Source: Bacteroidaceae bacterium (GTDB lineage Bacteria; Bacteroidota; Bacteroidia; Bacteroidales; Bacteroidaceae). From it: a DNA stretch of 64,000 nucleotides. The translations under genes and the position numbers were made by a program. Below are positions 34,082 to 42,687 of the stretch, piece after piece. The notes beneath the pieces were generated by a model. The model saw nothing but the letters and a program-made list of their open reading frames with translations, was not told where the DNA came from and searched no databases. The stretch is from contig JAFSNB010000035.1 in assembly GCA_017447625.1 (NCBI GenBank), forward strand, positions 54,972 through 118,971. The letters run 5' to 3'. Every line of letters starts with the position of its first letter. Position 1 is the stretch's first letter.

Positions 34082-34125
34082 TCAATGAGCCTTGGTTCAT
34101 GAGTCGATGAGCCTTGGTTCAAGGG
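34082..34125. repeat. 22-bp tandem array 3 (2 units)
   Basis: Two adjacent 22-base units (34082-34103, 34104-34125) share ATGAGCCTTGGTTCA. This sequence is unrelated to arrays 1 and 2 but has the same period. Confidence 0.9.
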
Positions 34126-34281
34126 ACAATTATTGCAGTGGAAAGAATCAGTTGACGAATGTGACTTGATTGGGTGACGGGTGTAACCTAAATCTATTAC
34201 CCAGTGCGAACGTTGCGTCTACCGTAGGGCATTAGCACGTTCGCCTGCGCTGAAACTGCAACGACTGTAGGTATATATACA

Positions 34282-34319
34282 GCAGACAGCGACAATGGCT
34301 ATGCATTGTCGCTGTCTGC
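34282..34319. repeat. Perfect 16-bp inverted repeat
   Basis: GCAGACAGCGACAATG, loop GCTATG, then the exact reverse complement. No T-run follows on either strand, so a simple terminator is doubtful. A looser inverted repeat with GCGAACGT / ACGTTCGC arms lies just upstream. The rest of 34126-34374 shows no gene. Confidence 0.95.
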
Positions 34320-34374
34320 ATTAGTGATATGTTGTTACCGAACGGTACCGAGGTACCAATGCGGTACAAACGGC

Positions 34375-34569
34375 TTACTGCTTCTCTTCTTCGTTCCAGT
34401 CTTCGTCCCAAACATTGTAACGGAGACGATCTTCTTTAACGTCACCCTCATCATCAGCTTCCATGTTTTCTGTAACATTACCGCCAACCTGAAGGCTTTG
34501 GGCGACCATTGCAGAAGGGTTGACTCGTATCATACGAGTCTTAGGCTCTATAAATGTTTTCTTTTTCAT
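34375..34569 (-). CDS. Small acidic-tailed protein of unknown function
   Basis: 64 residues from the MKKK start; another ATG lies two codons upstream. The basic start (KKKTFIEPKTRMIRV) is followed by AMVAQSLQVGG and a strongly acidic tail (DDEGDVKED...WDEDWNEEEKQ). Prevotella and relatives have many short proteins starting with a basic (K)-x-Y/F-I-x-P-K pattern and a central small-residue segment, with no known role. It lies 27 bases downstream of the large T9SS protein gene on the same strand and may be cotranscribed. A short peptide precursor is an alternative. Confidence 0.6.
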   Translation of the reverse strand: MKKKTFIEPKTRMIRVNPSAMVAQSLQVGGNVTENMEADDEGDVKEDRLRYNVWDEDWNEEEKQ

Positions 34570-34596
34570 AATCAATCAATATTTAGAGAGTCGTTA

Positions 34597-37500
34597 TTAC
34601 TTAACAGAAATCTTCTTTCCGTTCACAATATATACACCCTTGTTAGCATTGCTTACGCGCTGGCCGGAGAGGTTGAAGATCACGTTCTGACGACCATCAA
34701 CATCAAAGCCATTAATGCCAGTGAGGTAGTCATTGCTTACATCGATACGGGTGCCCTTGACATTAGCATCAGCCTCAGGTACATTATCCAAATCAATGTA
34801 AGCCTTGTTGGCACCAGACTTCACATAGTCTGACTGATTAACAAAGAAAAGTGTGTTATCCTTGAGGACATACTTACCTTGCGGGATATAAGCAGCTTCG
34901 TAAGTTCCAGTCAGACCAGTCTCGCTGAGTTCTGCATCGAACGGCTCGGCCACCTCGTCACCACTATAAGCGGCAATGAGCTTCACTGCATCTGCATTTG
35001 CCTGATAGATGTAAGCTGCGCCACCAACGAGACTTGTAACCTCATCGGAAAGAACCACAGACGTCACATTGTTGCCATTCATTTTCTTGGCCACAATCTG
35101 GTAGAACTTAACACCGCTGAAGTCTCCAACTTCAACATCGTAAGGCAGACAGATGGTGCCAAAGTTGCCAGCGGTCACTTCACGGGTGTAACCAGAAGCG
35201 AAGGTGTAAGCGGTAGTGTATATATTAGCATAACCAGTTTGATTGGGCTGCAAATTAGAAATTGCATAAGCCTTGAAGCCATAGCTGCTGTTCATAATGA
35301 TTGAACGTGTTGTACTAACTGTCCATGAATTATTCTCTTCATCCACAGTCCATTCATACGGGTCAGCACTTTTTGTAAGGTTTGTACTTGATGAATAACC
35401 AACAAATTTTTCAGTTGTTCTATTCTGTATAGATACACCATTACCAGATGCTTCTATAGACCAACTGATGTCATTAGCTTCACCATTGATAACCTTTCCG
35501 TTAACAACATCTACTTTTGTGCTTTGGTAGGTACCATTGCTAAATTCTTTGTTCATCGCATAGTATTCTCCATCATACTCAGACACAAGAGCAACCCATG
35601 TCTTCGGAGCTTCAACCTTCACGGTGAATTCCTTAGAGACATTATTGTAAGTATCTTCATCATACACCTCGACATTGACTGTGATGGTCACAGTGCCTGC
35701 TGCAACAGCCTTGTAGGTTGTGCCTGTCAAATCAAGAACTGCAGGGTCGCTGCTGGTCCAGGTGATCTCGTAGTCTTCACCTTCAACAACGCCATCCACG
35801 AAGTTGGCTGTTAGCACGAAGTTGTCAATATCGCCAATGGTGAGGGTTGTGGGTGTGATGCTTACAAGTTCGCAGATATCAACTGGCTCGTTCGGGTCAA
35901 TAACAGTTAGAGTGTAAGAAGCTTCGCCAGCCCTGAATGAGGAATTACCAGCGAAAGAGGCGGTAATGGTAGTCTCACCAGCAGCAACAAGAGTAACAGC
36001 ACCTTCCGCATCCACAGTTGCAACACTTTCATCTGAGCTGCTATAAGTAACTGTCAGGCTGTTGGGATTAGTAAGTTCAGGTGTAGCAAAGGCCTCGCCG
36101 AGGTTTGCATTGTATGCTTCAGTCTCGTATGCGAGACCAGCTTCATCCTTACGTGAGTAGCTGTAACGTTGGTTGTTCTGGTCAAATTCATAGGTGCTAT
36201 TGTACTTCTTCAGATTACCATAAATCACAACAACATCACCAACCTGAACGTCGTCTGCAGAGGTAAACCATTCTCCATCCTTATCAAATCCGCGATATGC
36301 CTGCAACTGATCACTGGTTGTTAGGCCGTCTGCAGAAATATTATAGGATATGTTTCCATAAGTAGAATTGTAGGCTGTAACTATTTGAGAAACGATACCT
36401 GTTGCATAAACACCTGTAACACCTGTGCCAGCGTCAATAGCTGCACGAGCTTCAGCTACGGAGTAAGGATTAGTTGCTGTTCCCTTCTTGTTCGGATCAA
36501 TAACTGTTACAGTGAAGGTTGCAGTGCCACCCTGATACTCATTAGTGGCGGCAACAGTTGCTGTGATAGTGGCTTCACCATCGGCAACACCAGTTACTTC
36601 GCCAGTTTCAGCATCAACCGTAGCAATCTCAGTATTGCTGGAGCTATAAGTCACAGCGCCATTGCCTGTGTTACCAGAGAGTGCAGGAGCATCAACGCTC
36701 TCTTCAACATTGACTTCCACGCTCTCCTCATCAAATGCGAGGTCAATTGCTTCACGAGAGTCTTGGATAGTCAGCACATAGCTTGCGACACCAGCCTTGT
36801 AGTCCTCATTGCCTGCGAAAGTAGCAGTAATAGTGGTCTCGCCCACTGCGAGGACTGTCAGAACACCATCCTCATCTACAGTTGCGACCTCTTCATTGCT
36901 GCTGGTATATGTAACCTCAAGATCGTTGGGGTTAGTCAGAGCCTGACCAGTGTAGCCAGCAACAATCTCTTTGGTGACTTCTTCATCAGCAAATGCAATT
37001 TCAGCTTCCTCACGTGTGTCGGCTGCGACTGTGGTGCAGTAAGCGGAAACAGATGCAGAACCTGCGCTCCAAGTGATGGAGATACTGTTGAGATAAAGGG
37101 CACCGTTTGCAGAGCGTATGCCTATGTAAGCATAGTCGTCATTGATGGTCAGCTCAGTGCTGGTGCCACAGACTATAGTGCCGATAAGTGTGCCTGCATT
37201 TGCTCCATACAGGTCGCTGGCTGAACTATAAGCATCATTGGAACCGTAGATATTGATGGTTCTGCCATCTGCCGTATTGCTATTCCATTCTACAACAACC
37301 TTTGTAGCTTTACCTCCAGAGGTGGTGGTAATGACACCGCTATTATTATTGTTGGAGCGCAATTGTATTGATTCGTTGCCTCCAGCGCTTTGGCCTGCAT
37401 AGGCGGCATCAGAAGTGGCGGTCTTTCCGCTCCAATCAGCATAGCTTGTTCCTGTAACGCCAGTGGTTGCTCTTGTCAGTTCGTCAGTGACACTTGCAAC

Positions 37501-38586
37501 AGCTCCACCCTCAACAGTAGCGAATACTGCATAGTAGGTGACATCACTCTCGCCCATTGTAGCGGAGGTGACGAAGTCGGGAGCCTCATCAGTAACGCCG
37601 GAGATAGCTTCAGCCACCCAACCCACGAATTTCTTGGACTCAACATCGTCAAGATCTGTGGGGAACACGATGTTTTCGCCTTCTTCATATTCTTCCGTAT
37701 CGTCTGTGTTTCCATTAATGGAGAATGTAGCGATGTGAATGGGGTTATTAACGGTAATATCAATCGTCTTGCTCTTTGTGGAGCCAGCCTTGTAGTTCTC
37801 GTCCTCTGGATCTACATTCAATGTTGCGGTAATGGTTGCAACGCCCTTGGCCACAGCTGTGATAACGCCATTTCCATCTACAGTTGCGACAGATGTATTG
37901 TTAGAGCTATATGTGTACGAAGCTGTCCACCCTTCCTGGTCGTTAGTGACGGTGGTTGCAGTGGTAGCCCCCTTGAGAAGAGTTGTTGCATCAGCTGTAA
38001 AGGTCTGCATATTCACCTCGTCGCGTTCGTCGGGAGTATCGCTACCACCTGTACCAGCGGTTGTGACTTTGAGTATAATATCGTCTATACGTGCATTGCT
38101 CGAACCTGTATTCTTAATTGTCAGGTTAAAATAATCTACATCACTTGTTGCTGTAATAGTCCACTCTTTAGCACTTCCATCGATGGTGATGCCTTCAGAA
38201 GAAGAAGTTACTGCAAATGTATTCTTGTTAGATACGAAAGTCAGTAACATTTCAGTTGCTTGTCCAGTTGGAATATTGCTGATAGTCCACGTCTGGTTGC
38301 TTTTTGAAAGAAGAAGTTCTGGAGATGTACCACCAGCTAACACTTCTGCATATAGCTTTGTGTTATCGCTACTCTGAGCATAAGTTAAGGATGCTCCACC
38401 ATAGACTGTAGTTCCACTGAAATTATAAGCCGAAGGCGTCGTGCCATTGGCACCATTTGTCCAAGTCTCTTTCCACAGTTCTGTGTTTAATGGAGCTTGT
38501 GCCCACGCCCCAGTTACGGAGCACAGAATCATAGCCACAAGCCAGACGGCTCGCAGCCTCAAATTGTTTAGTAGTTTTTGTTTCAT
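34597..38586 (-). CDS. Large T9SS-secreted protein with BIG2 repeats and an OB-like module
   Basis: 1329 residues. Signal peptide ending near TGAWAQA. An N-terminal beta domain is followed by at least five BIG2-type Ig-like domains (repeated YSSSN-x-x-(V/I)ATVD and ATITAT motifs) and an OB-like module (GTATNPYSVA to FDQNNQRYSY, about residues 715-825) homologous to those at 19915-21354. A C-terminal sorting signal (FNLSGQRV, KGVYIVNGKKISVK) is of the T9SS type. It is probably attached to or released from the cell surface. The ligand is unknown; the OB-like part hints at polysaccharide or nucleic acid. A full consensus promoter lies about 85 bases upstream. Confidence 0.82.
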   Translation of the reverse strand: MKQKLLNNLRLRAVWLVAMILCSVTGAWAQAPLNTELWKETWTNGANGTTPSAYNFSGTTVYGGASLTYAQSSDNTKLYAEVLAGGTSPELLLSKSNQTWTISNIPTGQATEMLLTFVSNKNTFAVTSSSEGITIDGSAKEWTITATSDVDYFNLTIKNTGSSNARIDDIILKVTTAGTGGSDTPDERDEVNMQTFTADATTLLKGATTATTVTNDQEGWTASYTYSSNNTSVATVDGNGVITAVAKGVATITATLNVDPEDENYKAGSTKSKTIDITVNNPIHIATFSINGNTDDTEEYEEGENIVFPTDLDDVESKKFVGWVAEAISGVTDEAPDFVTSATMGESDVTYYAVFATVEGGAVASVTDELTRATTGVTGTSYADWSGKTATSDAAYAGQSAGGNESIQLRSNNNNSGVITTTSGGKATKVVVEWNSNTADGRTINIYGSNDAYSSASDLYGANAGTLIGTIVCGTSTELTINDDYAYIGIRSANGALYLNSISITWSAGSASVSAYCTTVAADTREEAEIAFADEEVTKEIVAGYTGQALTNPNDLEVTYTSSNEEVATVDEDGVLTVLAVGETTITATFAGNEDYKAGVASYVLTIQDSREAIDLAFDEESVEVNVEESVDAPALSGNTGNGAVTYSSSNTEIATVDAETGEVTGVADGEATITATVAATNEYQGGTATFTVTVIDPNKKGTATNPYSVAEARAAIDAGTGVTGVYATGIVSQIVTAYNSTYGNISYNISADGLTTSDQLQAYRGFDKDGEWFTSADDVQVGDVVVIYGNLKKYNSTYEFDQNNQRYSYSRKDEAGLAYETEAYNANLGEAFATPELTNPNSLTVTYSSSDESVATVDAEGAVTLVAAGETTITASFAGNSSFRAGEASYTLTVIDPNEPVDICELVSITPTTLTIGDIDNFVLTANFVDGVVEGEDYEITWTSSDPAVLDLTGTTYKAVAAGTVTITVNVEVYDEDTYNNVSKEFTVKVEAPKTWVALVSEYDGEYYAMNKEFSNGTYQSTKVDVVNGKVINGEANDISWSIEASGNGVSIQNRTTEKFVGYSSSTNLTKSADPYEWTVDEENNSWTVSTTRSIIMNSSYGFKAYAISNLQPNQTGYANIYTTAYTFASGYTREVTAGNFGTICLPYDVEVGDFSGVKFYQIVAKKMNGNNVTSVVLSDEVTSLVGGAAYIYQANADAVKLIAAYSGDEVAEPFDAELSETGLTGTYEAAYIPQGKYVLKDNTLFFVNQSDYVKSGANKAYIDLDNVPEADANVKGTRIDVSNDYLTGINGFDVDGRQNVIFNLSGQRVSNANKGVYIVNGKKISVK

Positions 38587-38669
38587 AATAAAGTAATTAT
38601 TAAGTGAATATAAAATCTTTTCTTTTTTGGTATATTACGAAACAGGGTATAATAACCCTTTTTCGGAGA

Positions 38670-38701
38670 CAAAGGTAGAAAGATTTGGCGATACGCCCAA
38701 A
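38670..38701 (-). promoter_or_regulatory. Promoter of the BIG2 protein gene
   Basis: On the minus strand, TTTG (38698-38701), a 20-base spacer, then TACCTTTG (38670-38677). Full consensus match. Confidence 0.85.
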
Positions 38702-38713
38702 TTAATATGGCTA

Positions 38714-39931
38714 TTAATTATATTTTTTTGCGCAAATTGCTGTTGCCATAAGATTCAGGGCCTGACACTGGGCGGCTGTGATGGTGCGGTGCTCGTTATG
38801 ATGGGGCCAAGGGGCCAACATTAGCAGACGCCCGGCAGTACAGGCATAGAACTGCTCCCCGTCCGGCTTTGAGAGAGGGGTGAAGCCATTCTCTACCAAA
38901 ACGATAACAGGCAGCGAGGCATCAAAGGCGGCACGCATAACAGCCTTCTCACCTGGAGAGATTGCAGGTGAGACTAAGACCGCTCCATCACGGGCGGCAG
39001 CGAGATAACGGGATACTTCTTCTTGGATTTGAGTTGGGGTGCAACGGCGCGAGACCCGCACCTGAAGGCGGCGCGGAGCCTTCAAGAGATCAAGGTTGCC
39101 GATGGCAGAGAAGGTATAACCAGCCACCTGAACATCAAAGTGGGGAGAAAGCAGGTGGGAAAAAGTGCGTTTCAGATACAGGCGGCGCGGATTATCAGCA
39201 AGGTAGTTTTTCCACACTTCCAGCTGGTTAGCGTGAAAGAGTATGCGGTCGTTGTAGCCGCTGGCAAAAAGAAGGCCGCGCTCCCGGTCGTAAGCAGAGC
39301 GAGGAGGGCGAGGGCGGGAAAGCTGAGAGGGGGTGGCGTGCGGCTGGGGTTGTGTTTGTCGTGGCATTGCCACAACACACGAGACAGAAGAAGAGGGAAC
39401 AGCAGAGGATGAGGGAACCGAGGGGGCGGTAGGAGAAGAAGGAAGCGCAGAAGAGGAAGAAACCGCGGGAGCGGAGGGAGCCTGCCCAAGGATTAGCTCG
39501 CGGTAGTCTTTGTTACAGCCGCTCTTGAAGCCAGAGATTATCTGTCCGAGAGTGTGTTGCATGTGTTCACGAACAAAGAGTATGCCATGCAGATGGTCAG
39601 GCATCATCTGTAAAGCGATGACTTCTACCTCTTTATACCGAGAGCCTATGGACAGAAAGTTGGTACGGACGCGCTCACCCAATGGTGAGAGTCGGATTTC
39701 AGCTTTAATCTGATGTATAGTTTCCTCAAAATTAGGGTCGTCTGTTTTGTTCTGAGGGAGCGGGAGGGCTTCCCCAACAATCTCTCCAAATAACGGACGG
39801 CGGTCCTGAACAACTAAGGTGACCATATAGAACTGGCGACCCTGATAGTCTTGGCCAACACGACGGCGATTCATGGAGGGCTTTGTCTCGCCAGCAAAAG
39901 CCTGCCGCTTCTTATACGTCTCCTTATCCAT
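38714..39931 (-). CDS. Y1 (HUH) transposase, RAYT-like, with a C-terminal Rossmann-like domain
   Basis: 405 residues from the ATG at 39931; a TTG at 39961 is less likely. The N-terminal part has the IS200/REP-associated tyrosine transposase hallmarks: FYMVTLVVQDRRPLFGE, MPDHLHGILFV with the HUH pair, and a tyrosine in CNKDYREL as a candidate nucleophile. A 70-residue Ser/Pro-rich insert splits the domain before the typical NPRRLYLKR. The C-terminal third (FSAIGNLDLLKAP to LLMLAPWP) looks like a DprA/SLOG-type nucleotide-binding fold (VLVSPAISPGEKAVMRAA, PVIVLVENGF). Such enzymes act on palindromic REP sequences. It is flanked by identical 15-bp direct repeats. Confidence 0.82.
   Translation of the reverse strand: MDKETYKKRQAFAGETKPSMNRRRVGQDYQGRQFYMVTLVVQDRRPLFGEIVGEALPLPQNKTDDPNFEETIHQIKAEIRLSPLGERVRTNFLSIGSRYKEVEVIALQMMPDHLHGILFVREHMQHTLGQIISGFKSGCNKDYRELILGQAPSAPAVSSSSALPSSPTAPSVPSSSAVPSSSVSCVVAMPRQTQPQPHATPSQLSRPRPPRSAYDRERGLLFASGYNDRILFHANQLEVWKNYLADNPRRLYLKRTFSHLLSPHFDVQVAGYTFSAIGNLDLLKAPRRLQVRVSRRCTPTQIQEEVSRYLAAARDGAVLVSPAISPGEKAVMRAAFDASLPVIVLVENGFTPLSKPDGEQFYACTAGRLLMLAPWPHHNEHRTITAAQCQALNLMATAICAKKYN
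38723..38737. repeat. 15-bp direct repeat, 3' side of transposase
   Basis: TTTTTTTGCGCAAAT, identical to 39949-39963 and in the same orientation. This copy encodes the last residues (ICAKK) of the transposase. Confidence 0.85.
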
Positions 39932-39948
39932 AGAATGTGGAAGTTGTC

Positions 39949-39963
39949 TTTTTTTGCGCAAAT
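39949..39963. repeat. 15-bp direct repeat, 5' side of transposase
   Basis: Second copy of TTTTTTTGCGCAAAT, 18 bases upstream of the transposase ATG and one base from the end of the DUF3256 gene. Confidence 0.85.
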
Positions 39964-39964
39964 G

Positions 39965-40675
39965 CTATTTCCACTTTCCGTCTGTCCACGTTTTGGTTAT
40001 GGGGCGGACGAGTTCGCGGGCGGCTTTGCGCTCGGCGATACTGAGGTCTGCGATCTGAAGGGTGAGGGTAAGGGCGGGGGAATCGGGGGAGAGAGTGGCG
40101 TGAATCGGGTGGAAATCGAGGAGGCTGCGTTGGGCGGATTTAGCCAGCGGGACAAGGGCCTGCGAGGAGACTGTGCCGGTGCAGAAGTCTGGCACTGAGG
40201 GGATTGCAAGGAAATCGAAGGCTGGAAGCGGTTGCCAGCCTGTGGTGTAGAAGCGGACGCTGCTATCCTTCAACTGCAGGGAGTCGGCTCCTGTGACGAC
40301 CGTTGAGACGAAGCAGATGATGAGGGAGTCGGCAGCGGGCAGGAGCTTCATCTCGATATAAGCGGAGGTGCTGGTGGCAAAACGCAGGTAGGTGGGGGTG
40401 AGCGCTTCGAGAGTGACATACTCTCCGAATGAGCCGCGCACCTTGGCTTCCATGTTGTTCTCTATGAAATCGATGCAGTCGAGGCGGTTGTTGCGGGTGA
40501 CTGTGGGCAGGATGCTGTCAGGCAAGGTGGCAAAGACATCTCGCATCTGAAGAGAGGGGGAAGATGCGAGGGTGTCTGCGGGAAGGGGGAGCGCAGAGAG
40601 AGGGGATGCGGAGAGAGGGGTCGCGGCTATGCCACGACACACAAGACAGAGGAGGATGGAGAGAAGCTTATACAT
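39965..40675 (-). CDS. DUF3256 family exported protein
   Basis: 236 residues. Signal peptide MYKLLSILLCLVCRGIAA, then a low-complexity stretch of S-A-S-P-L-type repeats. The body matches DUF3256, a Bacteroidales family: DVFATLPDSILPTVTRNNRLDCIDFIENNMEAKV, then a strand-rich region with MKLLPAADS. The function is unknown; it is probably periplasmic. The Pro/Ser-rich segment after the signal is encoded by degenerate GC-rich repeats. It is upstream of the transposase on the same strand. Confidence 0.88.
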   Translation of the reverse strand: MYKLLSILLCLVCRGIAATPLSASPLSALPLPADTLASSPSLQMRDVFATLPDSILPTVTRNNRLDCIDFIENNMEAKVRGSFGEYVTLEALTPTYLRFATSTSAYIEMKLLPAADSLIICFVSTVVTGADSLQLKDSSVRFYTTGWQPLPAFDFLAIPSVPDFCTGTVSSQALVPLAKSAQRSLLDFHPIHATLSPDSPALTLTLQIADLSIAERKAARELVRPITKTWTDGKWK

Positions 40676-40720
40676 TTTACATTCAACATTCTATATTATA
40701 CATTCTACATTTTACATTAC
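40674..40720. repeat. TTTACAT/TCTACAT heptamer repeat
   Basis: AT-rich heptamers starting at the DUF3256 start codon fill most of the spacer towards the transporter gene. Confidence 0.75.
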
Positions 40721-40733
40721 GTCGCTACGTAAG

Positions 40734-41765
40734 TTAGCTGCTGCCGAGCCAAAGGAAGAAGAGGCCGAGGAGGACAAGAGCGAGGTCGAAGGCTTTGGCT
40801 CGCAGGTTCTTCTCGTGGAAGAAGAGGGCTCCGACGCTGAAACTGACGAGTACGCTGCCCCGTCGAATCATGGAAACGACAGAGATAAGGGCTGCCGGAA
40901 GACTGAGAGAATAGAAATAGAGGAAGTCTGCGGCTGAGAGAAAGAGAGAGATTAGGAAGACCCACCCCCACGCCCCTCCCGTAATGGAGGGGAGTCCCCC
41001 CTCTAACTCCCCCCGTGGGGGGGAGGACAGCTGCGCACTATTATTGTAAAGAGAAAGGGAGGGCTGAAGATTAGCACTTTTATCTTTTATTTCATTTTTC
41101 TCTTTTCTTTTTTTCTCCTTTCTCTCTACGATAAGCACTATCCCCATCATAAAGCATTGATAGAGATTGTAGTAGCTCTGGACGGCCATGCGGTTAAGGC
41201 CTACCCCACCCGACTCCACAGGTGCCATAAGATATTTGTCGTAGAGGCCGCTGACTGCACCGAGGATGGCAGCCAAGACGATAAGGACAATCCAGCGGTT
41301 GTGACGGAAGTCTATGCCCTCACGCTTGCCCGTGCGAGCCAGCATAAAGAAACTGACTATCGCGAGAATAACACCTATCCACTGCCAGATGTTCAGCCGC
41401 TCGCCAAAAACCAACAAGGCACCGACAAGCACCATCACAGGGCGGGTGGCATTGATTGGGCCGACTATGGTGAGCGGCAGCCACTTCATGCCATAATAGC
41501 CACATATCCAAGAAGATAGCACTATGCTGGCCTTAAGGAATATATACTTTTGCTCTCCCCAAGTGGTCAGAGGCACAAAGAAGGTGCTGCTCTCCCCTAT
41601 CCAGCCGCAAGCGCTACAGATGATGGCCGGCAGGAAGATGAGCGAACAGAACAGGGTGTTGAGGAACAACACCGGGATAACGGCGTTGCTCTTCAATGCC
41701 TGCTTCTTAGACACATCATAGAAGCCGAGGAAAAGTGCGGAGAGAAAAGCGAGGAGGAGCCACAT
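40734..41765 (-). CDS. EamA-family (DMT) transporter
   Basis: 343 residues, about ten membrane helices in two EamA repeats (N-half ending NIWQWIGVILAIVSFFML; C-half ending KAFDLALVLLGLFFLWLG). Members export or import amino acids, sugars or metabolites; the substrate is not evident. Between helices, after a Lys/Glu-rich loop, residues 247-269 ([20 protein letters not shown]) are encoded by two palindromic repeats in frame, extending a loop. The protein should still fold, since the flanking helices are intact. Confidence 0.88.
   Translation of the reverse strand: MWLLLAFLSALFLGFYDVSKKQALKSNAVIPVLFLNTLFCSLIFLPAIICSACGWIGESSTFFVPLTTWGEQKYIFLKASIVLSSWICGYYGMKWLPLTIVGPINATRPVMVLVGALLVFGERLNIWQWIGVILAIVSFFMLARTGKREGIDFRHNRWIVLIVLAAILGAVSGLYDKYLMAPVESGGVGLNRMAVQSYYNLYQCFMMGIVLIVERKEKKRKEKNEIKDKSANLQPSLSLYNNSAQLSSPPRGELEGGLPSITGGAWGWVFLISLFLSAADFLYFYSLSLPAALISVVSMIRRGSVLVSFSVGALFFHEKNLRAKAFDLALVLLGLFFLWLGSS
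40959..41027 (-). repeat. Two palindromic repeats (types C and B) in the EamA gene
   Basis: Type C (GACCCACCCCCACGCCCCTC..., 40959-40995) abuts type B (CCCCTCTAACTCCCCCCGTG..., to 41027). Together they add about 23 in-frame codons. Confidence 0.88.
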
Positions 41766-41829
41766 GGGGTAGAGAAAAGAGAAAAAGAGAAAAGATTAAA
41801 GATTAGAGATTAAAGATTAAAGATGGGGG

Positions 41830-41928
41830 GGTACGGAGTTACGGAATTACGGAGTTTCGGAATTACGGAATAACGGAATTACGGATTAACGGATTAACGG
41901 ATTAACGGATTAACGGATTAACGGATTA
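41830..41928. repeat. ATTACGG / ATTAACGG tandem repeat overlapping the truA stop
   Basis: 7-8 bp units: first (A)ATTACGG types, then about five perfect ATTAACGG units. The array supplies the truA stop codon (41926-41928). A related array flanks the other end of truA. Confidence 0.9.
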
Positions 41929-42687
41929 ATATTTGATATTTTGGAGATAGAGGCCGCAGGCGGGAACGCTCTCGCCGGCGGCACAGCGGTCGCGGGAGTC
42001 GATGATCTGACGGAAGCCGTCGATGTCTATGTCTCCGCGCCCTACGAGCATCAGGGTTCCGACGATGGCGCGAACCATGTTGCGGAGGAAACGGTCTGCG
42101 GTGATCTCAAAGCGCCACTCGTAGTCAGAAAGCTGCACCCAACGGGCCAGCATTATGCGGCAGTTGTTGGTCTTTGTGTCCGTCTGAACCTTGGAGAAGC
42201 TGGTGAAGTCGATATAATCGAAGAGGACGGCTGCGGCACGGTTCATAGCCTCGAAGTCGGGCGTGTTGGGCAAGAACCAACTGCGGCCCACGAGGAAGGG
42301 ATCCTTGCGCGTGTGTACATAATAATAATATGTACGCGCACGAGCATCGAAGCGGGCGTGAGCGTCCGGTGCCACGGGATAGATGCGGTGAATGGCAATG
42401 TCTCGCGGCAGCAGTTTGTTCAGTTTGTAGGCGAGTTGGGCGCACTGGGCTTCTGTCTCAGCAGACTCCAAGGAAGGGAAGAACAGGCCTTCAAAATCGA
42501 AATGCGCCACCATCAAGCGAGCGTGAACGCCGGTGTCTGTGCGGCCTGCACCCGTGACAGCCACAGGCTGACGAAGCAGGGTGGCAAGTGCATCCTGCAA
42601 GCATCCCTGAACAGAGTTTGCATTAGGCTGCACCTGCCACCCGTGATAGGCTGTTCCGTCGTATGAGATATCTATGAAATAACGCAA
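41926..42687 (-). CDS. truA: tRNA pseudouridine synthase A
   Basis: 253 residues, a normal length. It makes pseudouridine at positions 38-40 of the tRNA anticodon arm. The start RYFIDISYDGTAYHGWQVQPN and the catalytic Asp in AGRTDTGVHA are diagnostic, and FRFEIT-like and NMVRAIVGTL motifs follow. The start codon is a TTG at 42687; there is no in-frame ATG between it and an upstream stop that lies inside a tandem repeat. Both gene ends touch related repeat arrays. Confidence 0.95.
   Translation of the reverse strand: MRYFIDISYDGTAYHGWQVQPNANSVQGCLQDALATLLRQPVAVTGAGRTDTGVHARLMVAHFDFEGLFFPSLESAETEAQCAQLAYKLNKLLPRDIAIHRIYPVAPDAHARFDARARTYYYYVHTRKDPFLVGRSWFLPNTPDFEAMNRAAAVLFDYIDFTSFSKVQTDTKTNNCRIMLARWVQLSDYEWRFEITADRFLRNMVRAIVGTLMLVGRGDIDIDGFRQIIDSRDRCAAGESVPACGLYLQNIKY

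Noticed and set aside
33761-34125. CRISPR array
   Set aside because: The units are directly joined with no unique spacers, and no cas gene is present.
34282-34319. Integron attC site
   Set aside because: It has a perfect stem without the bulges and core sites of attC, and there is no integrase nearby.
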